A DNA stretch of 64,000 nt from CAYFZR01 sp046760505 [NCBI: Candidatus Hydrothermarchaeota archaeon] (GCA_046760505.1 JBHIEG010000011.1:4365-68364); one strand, 5' to 3'; shown: positions 53,701 to 61,896, counted from the first letter of the stretch. The notes: generated from the sequence alone by a model not told the origin. Translations and numbers: made by a program.

Positions 53701-54373
53701 TTTCCTTATAAATTCCCTCTCCTGCGCAGGGGCGACAGTATCTCTTTCCATCTTTTTCTACTGTTTTTCTCTCTTCCACCAGATCATTGCATCGAGCGCA
53801 TTTTATCGCATTCGTTATGTATTGAGTGTCCAGAGGATACATCATGTCCTCTGGATTCACTTTGACCTCTGAAACTATGAACAGTTCATCATCTCCCATT
53901 TTGTTCCATTTCTCTAACAATCCGTCTTCAATATCAAATAATTCCTTTCTCCATTTCTCTGCTTCTTCATCAGAGAGATTATCTACCTTTTCGTAAAATT
54001 TTGCCAACTCAGATCCATACCTTATGTGCTCTTCATCAACATCTTCTCTGCACCTTATTCTAATGGTCTTGCCAGTTCTTCGATCGCAAAATATGGCTGC
54101 GAACTTTCCATAATCCTTGAAGGTTAATCTGCCGCTTCCAAAAGAGCAATTCGTTGCGCTGGCTATTCCATCTGCTGCACAGGTTAGAACCTCCACTGTA
54201 GCGCATAAATCTCTTTTCCTTTTAATATCAAGTTTTTTTAGAGCTAACATACCCATTCTGGCCCCTAAATAAGAGGCCGTACAGACATGACCATGTACTC
54301 TTCTCACGGTTTCTAGTATCTCATCGAGAGTCATTTCCTTCAGTTCTTTTAGACTCTTATCTCTCTTCTCCAT
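53693..54373 (-). CDS. FmdE-family protein with C-terminal zinc ribbon (copy 2)
   Basis: The 226-residue protein has the FmdE motif VHGHVCTASYLGARMGMLAL near residues 26-45, CAADGIASATNCSFGSGRL, a helical middle and a C-terminal zinc ribbon (CARC at about 190, CRPC about 213). Copy 1 lies at 48008. It starts 25 bases inside the permease gene, so it is translated with the transporter and is probably functionally tied to it. FmdE is a poorly understood family; metal handling is one possibility. Confidence 0.88.
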   Translation of the reverse strand: MEKRDKSLKELKEMTLDEILETVRRVHGHVCTASYLGARMGMLALKKLDIKRKRDLCATVEVLTCAADGIASATNCSFGSGRLTFKDYGKFAAIFCDRRTGKTIRIRCREDVDEEHIRYGSELAKFYEKVDNLSDEEAEKWRKELFDIEDGLLEKWNKMGDDELFIVSEVKVNPEDMMYPLDTQYITNAIKCARCNDLVEERKTVEKDGKRYCRPCAGEGIYKEIK

Positions 54374-55113
54374 CTGGTCGTCCTCCTCTCTATTGCGAGC
54401 ATAATTTCATTGAATATGAATCCTATCATGCCTATGGTAAATATTCCGGCGAACATCTTTTCGGTTTGAAATGCATATTCCGCATCCAATATCAAGAATC
54501 CCAAGCCTGCTCTAGCCCCAATCATTTCAGTTACAATGAGCAGTATCAAAGAGACAGCAAGGGATAATCTTAGACCCGTGATTATAAATGGGGTCGCGCT
54601 AGGTAAGATTATCTTCGTAACTATTTGAAGGCGAGAAGCCTCGAACAATTTTGCCACGTTTACAAGGTTTAAATCCACGTGTCTCACTCCTGATATCGTG
54701 TTTAGAAGTATTGGAAAATAGCAGGCAAAAGCAATTATCAGGATTTTTGAGGCATTTTCAATGCCCAACCATAAGATTGCGACAGGAATTAAAGCAGCAG
54801 CAGGTATAGGTCTAAACAACTCTACGATAGGATTAGAAATATCTTCAACAGTCCTAGACAAGGCTATCAGGATTCCATGGGGTATAGCGATAATCGCTGC
54901 TATGAAAAAACCGGAGAGCGCTCGATAGAGACTTACCTTTACATGTGTAATCAATTCTCCGTTCATTATAAGCGTGATGAAGGTTAGAAGAACCTTAGAA
55001 GGTGCTGGAAGGAAAAGAGAACTCACTAAACCTAGATCACAGAAAACTTCCCATAAAAAGAAAAATATCAAGAGAGAGCCAATTCTTAGAAGGTATCTCC
55101 GATTCAATTTCAT
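54349..55113 (-). CDS. ABC transporter permease, NitT/TauT (SsuC/TauC) type
   Basis: The 254-residue integral membrane protein has about six hydrophobic helices and the EAA loop FEASRLQIVTKIILPSATPF with the conserved E-A-x3-G-like and P residues, typical of the permease subunit. Other markers are RPIPAAALIPVAILWLGI and SLAVSLILLIVTEMIG. It starts immediately after the AmrS-like gene and overlaps the FmdE gene at its end. It is the permease partner of the ATPase at 50652 and lipoprotein at 52735. Confidence 0.93.
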   Translation of the reverse strand: MKLNRRYLLRIGSLLIFFFLWEVFCDLGLVSSLFLPAPSKVLLTFITLIMNGELITHVKVSLYRALSGFFIAAIIAIPHGILIALSRTVEDISNPIVELFRPIPAAALIPVAILWLGIENASKILIIAFACYFPILLNTISGVRHVDLNLVNVAKLFEASRLQIVTKIILPSATPFIITGLRLSLAVSLILLIVTEMIGARAGLGFLILDAEYAFQTEKMFAGIFTIGMIGFIFNEIMLAIERRTTRWRREIRV

Positions 55114-56103
55114 TTAAAACACCAGTGGTATTTCATTTCCGCATTTACATTTTTTTTCCATTAATTTCCAATCAGTAATGTCGTATCCTTCCCTTTTTAT
55201 AATTAGATTCTTGCATTTGGGACAGTATGTGTTTTTCCCAGGATGGGAATAAATGTTCTCCAAGTAAACGTATTCCAATCCGCTTTCATAAGCGAGATTT
55301 AACGCTGATTCCATCACATCTAAGGGAGTAGAACTTATATTGTCCATCCTGTAACTCGGTATATATCGAAGAAAAATTAGCGGAGAGTTCAAAAGCCCCG
55401 CAAAATTAATTACTTCTCCCAAATTTTTTTGATAATTAGGTATTAAGACATAAACGATTTCTAAATGAATTTTTTCCTCTTTTATAAATAAAGCAAGGTC
55501 TCTTATTTCATTCAAGACTTTTTTTCTTGAACTCCCACAAACGTTTCTGTAGAATGAATCATCTCCTTTTAGAGAGATGATAACTGCATCCGTGTAATTA
55601 GATATGTGCTTAAAGGCATCTTTTGAAATTAATCCGTTTGTAGCAAATACATTTAATAATTTTTTTTCATCAGCGTCTTTCATTATTTCTGAATAGTACT
55701 CTAAGTTGAGAGTTGGTTCAGAATGAGTGTATACGATGCCCTTACAATCGAGTTCTAAAGCTGCCCTAACAAGTTTCTTAGGCATCAAGAAGACGGTACT
55801 TATTTCTTCAAGCGGAACCTGAGTAATGTTCCAAGTTAAGCAAAATTCGCACCTGAGGTTGCATCCAGCACTTCCTATCATCAAAAAACGATTGTTTGGG
55901 TAGAAATGAAAGCATGGTGTTTTTTCTATAGGATCTACGCTAAAACTGGTAAGTTTCCCGTAAATAAGATTGTATAATTTTCCTTTTCGGTTTTCTCTTA
56001 CCCCGCAAAATCCTCTTCTTCCCTCTTCAATCGTGCATTGAAAAATACAAAGCTTGCACCTTATCTTACCGTTATTTTTAGAGTAGAACATCGCCTCCTT
56101 CAT
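55114..56103 (-). CDS. Diverged AmrS-like radical SAM protein
   Basis: A paralogue of AmrS at 12850-13851. It keeps the cysteine-rich lead (CKLCIFQC, RGFCGVREN), the radical SAM triad C81, C85 and C88 (GCNLRCEFCLTW) and the C-terminal zinc-like CPKC and CKC. It departs from AmrS at three conserved sites: HSEPTLN replaces YNEPTIW, IISLKGDD replaces VDIKGFSD and RYIPSYRM replaces RFHPHYKM. The function has probably changed. The ORF opens at 56139, but ATG 56103 lies 26 bases after a TATA-like box (56125-56134) and matches family starts. Its stop directly precedes the ABC permease start, so they form one operon. Confidence 0.88.
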   Translation of the reverse strand: MKEAMFYSKNNGKIRCKLCIFQCTIEEGRRGFCGVRENRKGKLYNLIYGKLTSFSVDPIEKTPCFHFYPNNRFLMIGSAGCNLRCEFCLTWNITQVPLEEISTVFLMPKKLVRAALELDCKGIVYTHSEPTLNLEYYSEIMKDADEKKLLNVFATNGLISKDAFKHISNYTDAVIISLKGDDSFYRNVCGSSRKKVLNEIRDLALFIKEEKIHLEIVYVLIPNYQKNLGEVINFAGLLNSPLIFLRYIPSYRMDNISSTPLDVMESALNLAYESGLEYVYLENIYSHPGKNTYCPKCKNLIIKREGYDITDWKLMEKKCKCGNEIPLVF

Positions 56104-56124
56104 CAAAGAGCCTTTGGACAAGAT

Positions 56125-56134
56125 GATATAAAAA
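56125..56134 (-). promoter_or_regulatory. TATA-like box of the AmrS-like/permease/FmdE operon
   Basis: The minus strand reads TTTTTATATC. It is 26 bases from ATG 56103, so that gene's message is leaderless and the start at 56139 is unlikely. Confidence 0.5.
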
Positions 56135-56135
56135 T

Positions 56136-56669
56136 TCATTCTTGAGATTCTTTGAATAACACCTCATCAAAGAAATCAGCCAAGAATCCAGATAATAAAG
56201 CACTAAGAAAAGTTGCAAAGGAGATTAAACAAACAAGTAATAATCCAAAGACAGGGTCATTTGGTTTAACAAAAGCAAAAAATGCATATGCCTGGGGGAA
56301 ACTTAAAACAATTGATCTTGAAGCGGTAAGGGCGGTTACAGATCCTAACGTAGCGCCTTGTTTGAGGAGAGTCGATAGCAGGGGCAACCTAAACAGACCT
56401 TTAGGAGGAGTTATGGTACCGAGTAGCACACCATATAGAAGTCCTTTCTTTCCTGCTTTCTTACCCAAGAGTTTAGAAACGATATTTTCAGGCATGAAGT
56501 TTTGAGTTAAGCCTGCTAACAACATTGCCACTATCACAAGAGGTAGCACTTCGAAAAAAAGGTCTACCGTAAATGAAAGAGCCTCCTTAAATCTAGAGCT
56601 GTCCAGTGTAAAGAGGGCAAAATAAAAGGCGAGTACTATATATAAGATCCATTGCTCACTTTTTCTCAC
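56136..56669 (-). CDS. UPF0718-like permease, second half of a split pair
   Basis: The protein is 177 residues from GTG 56669 and has about five hydrophobic helices, with VLPLVIVAMLLAGLTQNFMPENIVSKLLG and LLYGVLLGTITPPKGLFRLPLLSTLL in pieces. This repeats the pattern of the upstream gene and looks like one half of a UPF0718/ArsP-type permease. The GTG overlaps the stop of the upstream half as GTGA, so they are translated in step. The longest frame (to 56897) would run through the upstream gene and carries no membrane pattern, so I reject it. The substrate is unknown. Confidence 0.75.
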   Translation of the reverse strand: MRKSEQWILYIVLAFYFALFTLDSSRFKEALSFTVDLFFEVLPLVIVAMLLAGLTQNFMPENIVSKLLGKKAGKKGLLYGVLLGTITPPKGLFRLPLLSTLLKQGATLGSVTALTASRSIVLSFPQAYAFFAFVKPNDPVFGLLLVCLISFATFLSALLSGFLADFFDEVLFKESQE

Positions 56670-57148
56670 AGAAAACCACCCATAAAACTCGCTATGATTC
56701 CAGCGAAAAATGCTCCGGTGATTATTGCAAGCGCCTGGATCTTCATTATGCGTGTATCCAGAAATGCATATGCTTGAGGCAGGTACAAGAGGGAAAAACT
56801 TGCAAGGAGTGCTGTAACAGCGCCAATTCCCGCTCCAAGTTGTAGTAAGGTCACAACAACTGGCAATCGAATGTAGGGTCCTCCTGGAAGTATACAACCT
56901 AGGGCAACGCCGAATAATATACTTCTATATCCATGCGAACCTCCCAAAAAAGTTATAACAAGATTTTCTGGCAGTACGGAATGAACTATACCTGCTAAGG
57001 CTATACCAGCGAGCAATAGGTAAAAGGTATTCAGAAAGGTATCGTATGAGTATCTCAGGCTCTTCCTAGTTTTTTCTTCATCTCTGTAGTAACAGAAAAG
57101 ATACATCAAAATACAAAGCAAAATGAAGGTTACCTCTATGATTTCCAT
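56666..57148 (-). CDS. UPF0718-like permease, first half of a split pair
   Basis: The 160-residue product has about five hydrophobic helices and SVLPENLVITFLGG and LFGVALGCILPGGPYIRLPV; the last element, a proline-rich stretch at a membrane turn, recurs in the second half. It thus looks like one half of a UPF0718/ArsP-type permease whose halves are normally one protein. Its stop overlaps the next start (GTGA). Upstream lies the divergent exported-protein gene at 57211. Whether the split is ancestral or a frameshift cannot be told; no shared domain is lost. Confidence 0.75.
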   Translation of the reverse strand: MEIIEVTFILLCILMYLFCYYRDEEKTRKSLRYSYDTFLNTFYLLLAGIALAGIVHSVLPENLVITFLGGSHGYRSILFGVALGCILPGGPYIRLPVVVTLLQLGAGIGAVTALLASFSLLYLPQAYAFLDTRIMKIQALAIITGAFFAGIIASFMGGFL

Positions 57149-57210
57149 GATATGTTAAAATCCAAGGGAATATTAAAATTCTTTCGTAACAGAAGATTAT
57201 AGGTGGAAGA

Positions 57211-57882
57211 ATGTACGACAAAGGCATTGTAATCTTTATATCATCAACTTTCATATTATTGCCCATAGTAAATCTTTTAGAAAATCCATTTGAAGTCCAG
57301 AGAGATCAAAATTTAGAGAATTTCTTAGCTTTAAAGCCCCTTTTTTATTTTGAAGGAAATTCCAGTTTAATAAGGGAGGCGACTAAATATGAGATCGAAA
57401 AGATAAAACTATTCTCGAATTTCGTTTCAATGAATCAATCTCAAAGAGAAACTTTGGATAAATTCCTCTCTGCCTACAATAAAACAATGGAAGACATTAT
57501 ACTGTGCTCGAATCTTGAGCATAAAATTAGAAGTGCACCCTCTTATGAATTAGCATTAAGAATAGAGGAACAGTACAGAAAAATATTAAGGGATTATGAG
57601 TTAATGATTTCCTATTTGCTAGATCTAAGTGGTTTTATGGAAGACTATCCAGACGATTTAGTCGTTAGAGAAAAATACGGCTACAAAATTACTGTTTATG
57701 ATATTAAAAGAGAGGTAGAACTCTGTATGGAAAACAAAGATTCAATCGCAAAAGAAATAGAAAGAAGGAGTGAAATACTGCATAAAAATGATGTTGCGAA
57801 AAGGTTAATCTTAGAGCAATTTATTCTTCTATTGATGGTGATTTCCGTGGTAATTTATGTATTCAGGAGGTATAGATCTTGA
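57211..57882 (+). CDS. Exported membrane-anchored helical protein (module B family)
   Basis: The 223-residue product has an N-terminal signal or membrane helix, a helical body and a C-terminal membrane helix (about 199-217). The body reads like the middle of the large neighbour at 58346: LKPLFYFEGNSSLI against EDPLFYSLGDPSFL, SAYNKTMEDIILCSNLEHKI against QDYKVLGKDIEACSSLTNKI, and IEEQYRKILRDYELMISYLL against LYDRIYSDYMVFVSDLEAF-like. AGGTGG precedes the ATG. No known family; I call this module B. The next gene starts with TTG inside its stop. Confidence 0.7.
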   Translation: MYDKGIVIFISSTFILLPIVNLLENPFEVQRDQNLENFLALKPLFYFEGNSSLIREATKYEIEKIKLFSNFVSMNQSQRETLDKFLSAYNKTMEDIILCSNLEHKIRSAPSYELALRIEEQYRKILRDYELMISYLLDLSGFMEDYPDDLVVREKYGYKITVYDIKREVELCMENKDSIAKEIERRSEILHKNDVAKRLILEQFILLLMVISVVIYVFRRYRS

Positions 57883-58343
57883 TTTTACTGTTGGTTTTAT
57901 TCAACATATCCTCTATTTTATCCAGTTATCCTATTCCTTATGCAAACGAAAGTGCATTTATAGATGGTCCCTACCACGTTATGGACCATAAGTACTATGC
58001 GGTTACCTATAGCGATAAAGAAATTCAGGGGATATTCATTTTAAACTCTACCGGATACCTAGAACTGGACAAGTTAATATGGCAGGAGGTTCTCATGAAA
58101 AAATACAACCGTAGTCTTACCGCTTGGGACTACTACATAATAAGAAAGACAGAGAACAGAATTTTCAAGAGGATTCGTCTAGAAATAATGCTTGAATTAA
58201 TAAAAAAGGGTATGAGACCTACAATGTTCTCATTGATCCACGATCTTACGTCGGATATCATTCACGACAACCCGTTTTTATGGCGCATGAGAGTAAAAGA
58301 GCCTAAAACTTTCCTCAGATTACCAAGACGCTTGGAGGGATAA
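57879..58343 (+). CDS. Exported protein with module A and C-terminal HDLTSD motif
   Basis: The 154-residue product starts at TTG (TTGA overlap with the upstream stop, AGGAGG eight bases before). It has a signal peptide, a module with FIDGPYHVMDHKYYAVTYSD and a C-terminal end LIHDLTSDIIHDNPFLW followed by FLRLPRRLEG. The same ends occur in the larger neighbour (VDGPYYYESRAYYIFDF and LLHDLTSDLVYDSKFLW), so it is a smaller paralogue of that protein's second half. Function unknown. Confidence 0.7.
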   Translation: MILLLVLFNISSILSSYPIPYANESAFIDGPYHVMDHKYYAVTYSDKEIQGIFILNSTGYLELDKLIWQEVLMKKYNRSLTAWDYYIIRKTENRIFKRIRLEIMLELIKKGMRPTMFSLIHDLTSDIIHDNPFLWRMRVKEPKTFLRLPRRLEG

Positions 58344-58345
58344 CG

Positions 58346-60220
58346 ATCAGAAAAGAATTCAAAGTTGTTCCACCTTTTATTCTATTAATTCTTATTCTAC
58401 CATTTCTATTATTCATGCCGGCTTTTTGTGTTAAGGAAGAGATAAGAGAGAAGGCAAAAGAACTTGCTACTCCTCAAGAAGTAGTCATGATAGAGGGGCC
58501 AATATACTACAGGAATGATCCTTTTTATCTGGTAGATTTCGTATCAAAAGGAGAAGTAAAAAATTCACTTGTTTACGATGCCAATGCAAACTTGGTTGAG
58601 AATTCAACCATAGAAAAGAAGATACTTGCTACATACTCTTTTTATGAAGTAACAAGAGAAGATCCATTGTTTTATTCATTGGGAGATCCTTCTTTCTTGC
58701 CCAAGGCATTTGATTATGATGTAGAAAACGTAAAAAATTTCATGGAGTACTGTTCGATTTCAGATCAGGAAAAGAAAATCGTTTTAAAGAGTTTACAAGA
58801 TTATAAGGTTTTGGGTAAAGACATTGAAGCATGCAGTAGCTTAACCAATAAAATTTTGAACTGGAAAAATCCTTCCCGAATAGAGATTGATTTTAAAGAA
58901 GATATCCCTAAGGCAAGAATAACTATAGTAAATAGAACAGGCAAGCTTTCATACGAAGATTGTATCAAACTAACTGAATTGTACGACAGGATTTATTCTG
59001 ATTACATGGTCTTTGTATCAGATTTGGAGGCTTTTTCTTCTCTAATAACTGTTTTTCCAGAAGAAAAGCGCAGGCAGAAGTACAATTTAACTGTTACAGA
59101 TAAAGACATATTAGACGAAGTAACCGCTCTTAAAGAAAACGGTAATGCAATGAAACTTGAGATAGATTCGAGAAAGAAAATAATGGGCATACAGGAAGTG
59201 CTCAGGGAGCCTCGATCTCCTTCATACAAAAACTACAAGTTATTAGCGTTTGTCCTTATAATTCTCTTAGTTACAATTCTACGCCTGCGTGGAAAATTAT
59301 TTTTCATGACTCTTATTCTGCTTCTCACCCTTTCTCTTGCAATAGAAACGCCTGAAGAAATAATGGAAAAACAGGTCATGGATCCGAGTAAAATGGATCT
59401 GAAGATATACGCTAAAGGGATTTCCGATTCTGAAGTGAGAAAAGTTTTAGAAGGTTATCCTTTCATGCTTAAAGGTGAAAAGGTCATAGTAGATGGTCCC
59501 TACTACTACGAAAGCCGAGCCTACTACATATTTGATTTTAAGAAAGAGGGAGAGCCTCCAGGAAGTGTTCTGATAGTCGATGCGATACACAAAAGAAAGC
59601 TTCCGGCTCGTAAGATAATTGTTCGATTGTATAGAACTAGGTATCTTGTTAATTCAGTAAAGGAAAAGCCTTTATTCATCCAAAATGAAACCAAAATTAA
59701 AGAATATGCACTGAATGCGAATGATCCTACGATTTCTGTTTTATTGGCAAGACTCGCGGCCTATATTGAAACAGGTAAAGCATTAGAAAGAAGTTTAGTT
59801 GGATATCCAAGTTTCGAGAATGCCAGAGAACTTGCAAGAACTTATTTCAGGACAGAAAAGACATTGGAGACATTAGAAAAGATTTTAAATGAAGAAAAAG
59901 TATCCAATATGACTCAGGGCTTGAACCGGGAGAGTCCATTTTTAAAGGGTAGATATCAGCTTATCACTCAAATAATGGCTGATGAGTACTATTATACCTC
60001 TAAAGGAAGATACAGAACCAGATCTATAAGTCGAATTCCCTTGATGAAGGATCTTGCTAGAACAGGCTCAAAACCTTCTGATATTCAATTGCTCCATGAT
60101 TTAACATCTGATCTTGTCTATGATTCTAAATTCTTATGGTTCGCTGGGAAACCTGCGAGAAAATCTATGTTTGTAAGAATGCCACGCAAGTTCGGAGAGA
60201 TAACGAATCTTACTTTCTGA
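58346..60220 (+). CDS. Large two-part exported membrane protein (fused modules), no canonical start codon
   Basis: From the first ATG at 58415 the protein has 601 residues. The frame is open upstream and encodes a clear signal helix (RKEFKVVPPF then ILLILILPFLLF) just before that ATG, so the real start lies upstream. No ATG, GTG or TTG is there. GGAGG at 58334-58338 lies four bases before ACG 58343 and seven before ATC 58346; I use the latter. Layout: signal, module A (IEGPIYYRNDPFYLVDF), module B, a hydrophobic stretch (about 295-335) that looks like a C-terminal anchor joined to a second signal peptide, a second module A and the HDLTSD ending. It thus resembles a fusion of two genes of the kind upstream. 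No known family. Confidence 0.75.
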   Translation: MRKEFKVVPPFILLILILPFLLFMPAFCVKEEIREKAKELATPQEVVMIEGPIYYRNDPFYLVDFVSKGEVKNSLVYDANANLVENSTIEKKILATYSFYEVTREDPLFYSLGDPSFLPKAFDYDVENVKNFMEYCSISDQEKKIVLKSLQDYKVLGKDIEACSSLTNKILNWKNPSRIEIDFKEDIPKARITIVNRTGKLSYEDCIKLTELYDRIYSDYMVFVSDLEAFSSLITVFPEEKRRQKYNLTVTDKDILDEVTALKENGNAMKLEIDSRKKIMGIQEVLREPRSPSYKNYKLLAFVLIILLVTILRLRGKLFFMTLILLLTLSLAIETPEEIMEKQVMDPSKMDLKIYAKGISDSEVRKVLEGYPFMLKGEKVIVDGPYYYESRAYYIFDFKKEGEPPGSVLIVDAIHKRKLPARKIIVRLYRTRYLVNSVKEKPLFIQNETKIKEYALNANDPTISVLLARLAAYIETGKALERSLVGYPSFENARELARTYFRTEKTLETLEKILNEEKVSNMTQGLNRESPFLKGRYQLITQIMADEYYYTSKGRYRTRSISRIPLMKDLARTGSKPSDIQLLHDLTSDLVYDSKFLWFAGKPARKSMFVRMPRKFGEITNLTF

Positions 60221-60225
60221 GATAA

Positions 60226-60236
60226 AAATATAAACA
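60226..60236 (+). promoter_or_regulatory. TATA-like box of the HEPN-MNT pair (leaderless)
   Basis: AAAAATATAAA here is 26-27 bases from the ATG at 60258, so the pair has its own promoter rather than reading through from the exported-protein gene. Confidence 0.5.
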
Positions 60237-60257
60237 AAGATTTCCATTGTAAGTACA

Positions 60258-60692
60258 ATGAAAAATACGGATAAGGCTTATTACTGGCTAAAAATGGCGG
60301 AAGAAGATTATAAAGATGCCAAGATAAGTATAGAAAATAAAAGATTTCCCAGCGCTGTTTTTCATGCTCAACAATGCTGTGAGAAGGTTTGTAAAGCAAT
60401 ACTGGTTTACTTTGGTATAGAGCCGGGAAAGAATTTTCCATCTCACCAAATAGAGCTAAGAATAATAAGGGGAAATAAATATAGTTTAGAAAAAGAAAAA
60501 CTTGAAATTCTTGAAAGAATTGTTTCGCTTTCTCATATTCTTGAAAGCCAAAAAGAATTTCCAAGATATGGCTGGGAGACAGTGGACAGGATAATAATGC
60601 CTTCTGAAATTTATGATGCAACAAAATCAACATTGCTTTTTAAGAATGGCGCGGAGGTTTTAAGGCTTGCAAAAAATCTCCTCGGAATATAA
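60258..60692 (+). CDS. HEPN-domain protein (toxin-like, pair 1)
   Basis: The 144-residue helical protein has the HEPN layout: AYYWLKMAEEDYKDAKIS, FPSAVFHAQQCCEKVCKAIL and an R-x5-H element in RIVSLSHILES near 94-104, followed by FPRYG. HEPN proteins of this kind are RNases that act as toxins or as partners of minimal nucleotidyltransferases. The gene overlaps the nucleotidyltransferase gene at 60667 by 26 bases, the usual HEPN-MNT order. Confidence 0.88.
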   Translation: MKNTDKAYYWLKMAEEDYKDAKISIENKRFPSAVFHAQQCCEKVCKAILVYFGIEPGKNFPSHQIELRIIRGNKYSLEKEKLEILERIVSLSHILESQKEFPRYGWETVDRIIMPSEIYDATKSTLLFKNGAEVLRLAKNLLGI

Positions 60693-61137
60693 GAAATTGC
60701 TGAATGATTACCTTAATAAGATAAAACATTCAAACAAAATAAGAAAAAGTAAAGTCATAGGCATTTTGCTCTTTGGGTCTCTTGCAAAAGGAAAAGAGCT
60801 TCCTTTTCCAAAAAGCGATATAGATCTTATAGTTGTATGTGAAGACTTGCCTAAAGATTTCTTTAAAAGAGCGGAGTATGTAAGGAATATAGAAAAAGGC
60901 TTTTCAATCATTCAGAGCATATGGATGACTCCCAAGGAATTTTTGGACCACATAAAGGCAAGAGCAGGATATATTCTTGATGCAATTCACGATGGAATCA
61001 TAATCTATGATCGAGAAGGTTTTATGAAGAGAACCATAGAAGAAGCCAAGAAAGAACTGAGAGAAAGAGGAGTAAAAAGGATTGATGGATGCTGGATTTG
61101 GCCTATAAAAAAAGCAGGAGACGTTATTGAGCTTTAG
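60667..61137 (+). CDS. Minimal nucleotidyltransferase (MNT, pair 1)
   Basis: The 156-residue protein has the MNT signature LLFGSLAKGKELPFPKSDIDLIVVC (GS-x10-13-D-x-D; two catalytic aspartates) at about residues 32-57 in shorter pieces (FGSLAKG, SDIDL). In known HEPN-MNT systems the MNT partner blocks the HEPN RNase, in some cases by adding AMP to it. Its gene overlaps the HEPN gene. The C-terminal region (KRIDGCWIWPIKK) resembles the end of pair 2's MNT. Confidence 0.9.
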   Translation: MQKISSEYKKLLNDYLNKIKHSNKIRKSKVIGILLFGSLAKGKELPFPKSDIDLIVVCEDLPKDFFKRAEYVRNIEKGFSIIQSIWMTPKEFLDHIKARAGYILDAIHDGIIIYDREGFMKRTIEEAKKELRERGVKRIDGCWIWPIKKAGDVIEL

Positions 61138-61237
61138 GAATTTATATGATCAAAAATTTTTTATCAACTTCTATTTTCTTGGTTTTCCCCTAAAAAGGCG
61201 GTAATCCGTAGCTTTAGCGAACTCAATTCCAAAAAAC

Positions 61238-61247
61238 TTATAAATTT
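61238..61247 (+). promoter_or_regulatory. TATA-like box of the Panacea-domain gene (leaderless)
   Basis: CTTATAAATT here is 26-27 bases from the ATG at 61270. Confidence 0.5.
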
Positions 61248-61269
61248 TGTTGTATATCAAAATTCAAGT

Positions 61270-61896
61270 ATGAGATTCATTGATAAAAAAATCCGTGATA
61301 TCATTGTATATTTTGCATTTAAAACCAGGTTCCTGACAGAGAGAAGGCTAATGAAACTTATCTATATATCTGAGATATACCATATTAAAAAATTCGGTAA
61401 AAGGTTAACAAACGCGCGCTTTTATAATTACCATTATGGTCCATGGAGTCCTGACATTGCTCTTGTAGGTGAAGTTATTTCTGGGGAAGATATTTTAATA
61501 GAGTATGAAACTACAAAAAATGGGCATGAAGCATCTTTCTTCAAGCCAAATGTAAGTGAAACAACTGTGAAACTATCAAAAGAAGAGATTTCTACGCTAG
61601 AAGATGTCTTGAAAGACTGGAAATTTAAGCGAACTAATGACTTAATTAACTTCGCGAAATCTACTGTTCCGCATAGAGAATCGGAATTTGGGGAGGTGAT
61701 AGATTTCGATAAATATGTTAAAGAAATAATACTCGACGAAGAAATTCCAGTCTCTAGCCCCTACAGGATCCTTGCAAAGCATTACGGGTCATTAAACGGG
61801 AAACAATTAACTGATAAAGATAAAGAAAAAATTTGGAAGGAATTTCTAAAAGAAAGAGAAGAAAAAAATATAATAAAGGATTTAAAATTAGATTAA
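61270..61896 (+). CDS. Panacea-domain (SocA/DUF4065-like) protein
   Basis: The 208-residue protein has the Panacea pattern: LMKLIYISEIYHIKKFGKRLT, NARFYNYHYGPWSPDI and helices with the polar C-terminus. Panacea domains neutralise diverse toxins and are found in many toxin-antitoxin systems. The gene has its own promoter and converges on a PIN nuclease gene (four-base overlap). No classic toxin lies directly upstream or downstream on the same strand, so its partner is not certain; the PIN protein is a candidate only by position. Confidence 0.82.
   Translation: MRFIDKKIRDIIVYFAFKTRFLTERRLMKLIYISEIYHIKKFGKRLTNARFYNYHYGPWSPDIALVGEVISGEDILIEYETTKNGHEASFFKPNVSETTVKLSKEEISTLEDVLKDWKFKRTNDLINFAKSTVPHRESEFGEVIDFDKYVKEIILDEEIPVSSPYRILAKHYGSLNGKQLTDKDKEKIWKEFLKEREEKNIIKDLKLD

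Noticed and set aside
56670-56897. N-terminal extension of the second permease half
   Set aside because: It runs through the upstream gene in another frame and shows no membrane pattern; GTG 56669 overlaps the upstream stop in the usual way.
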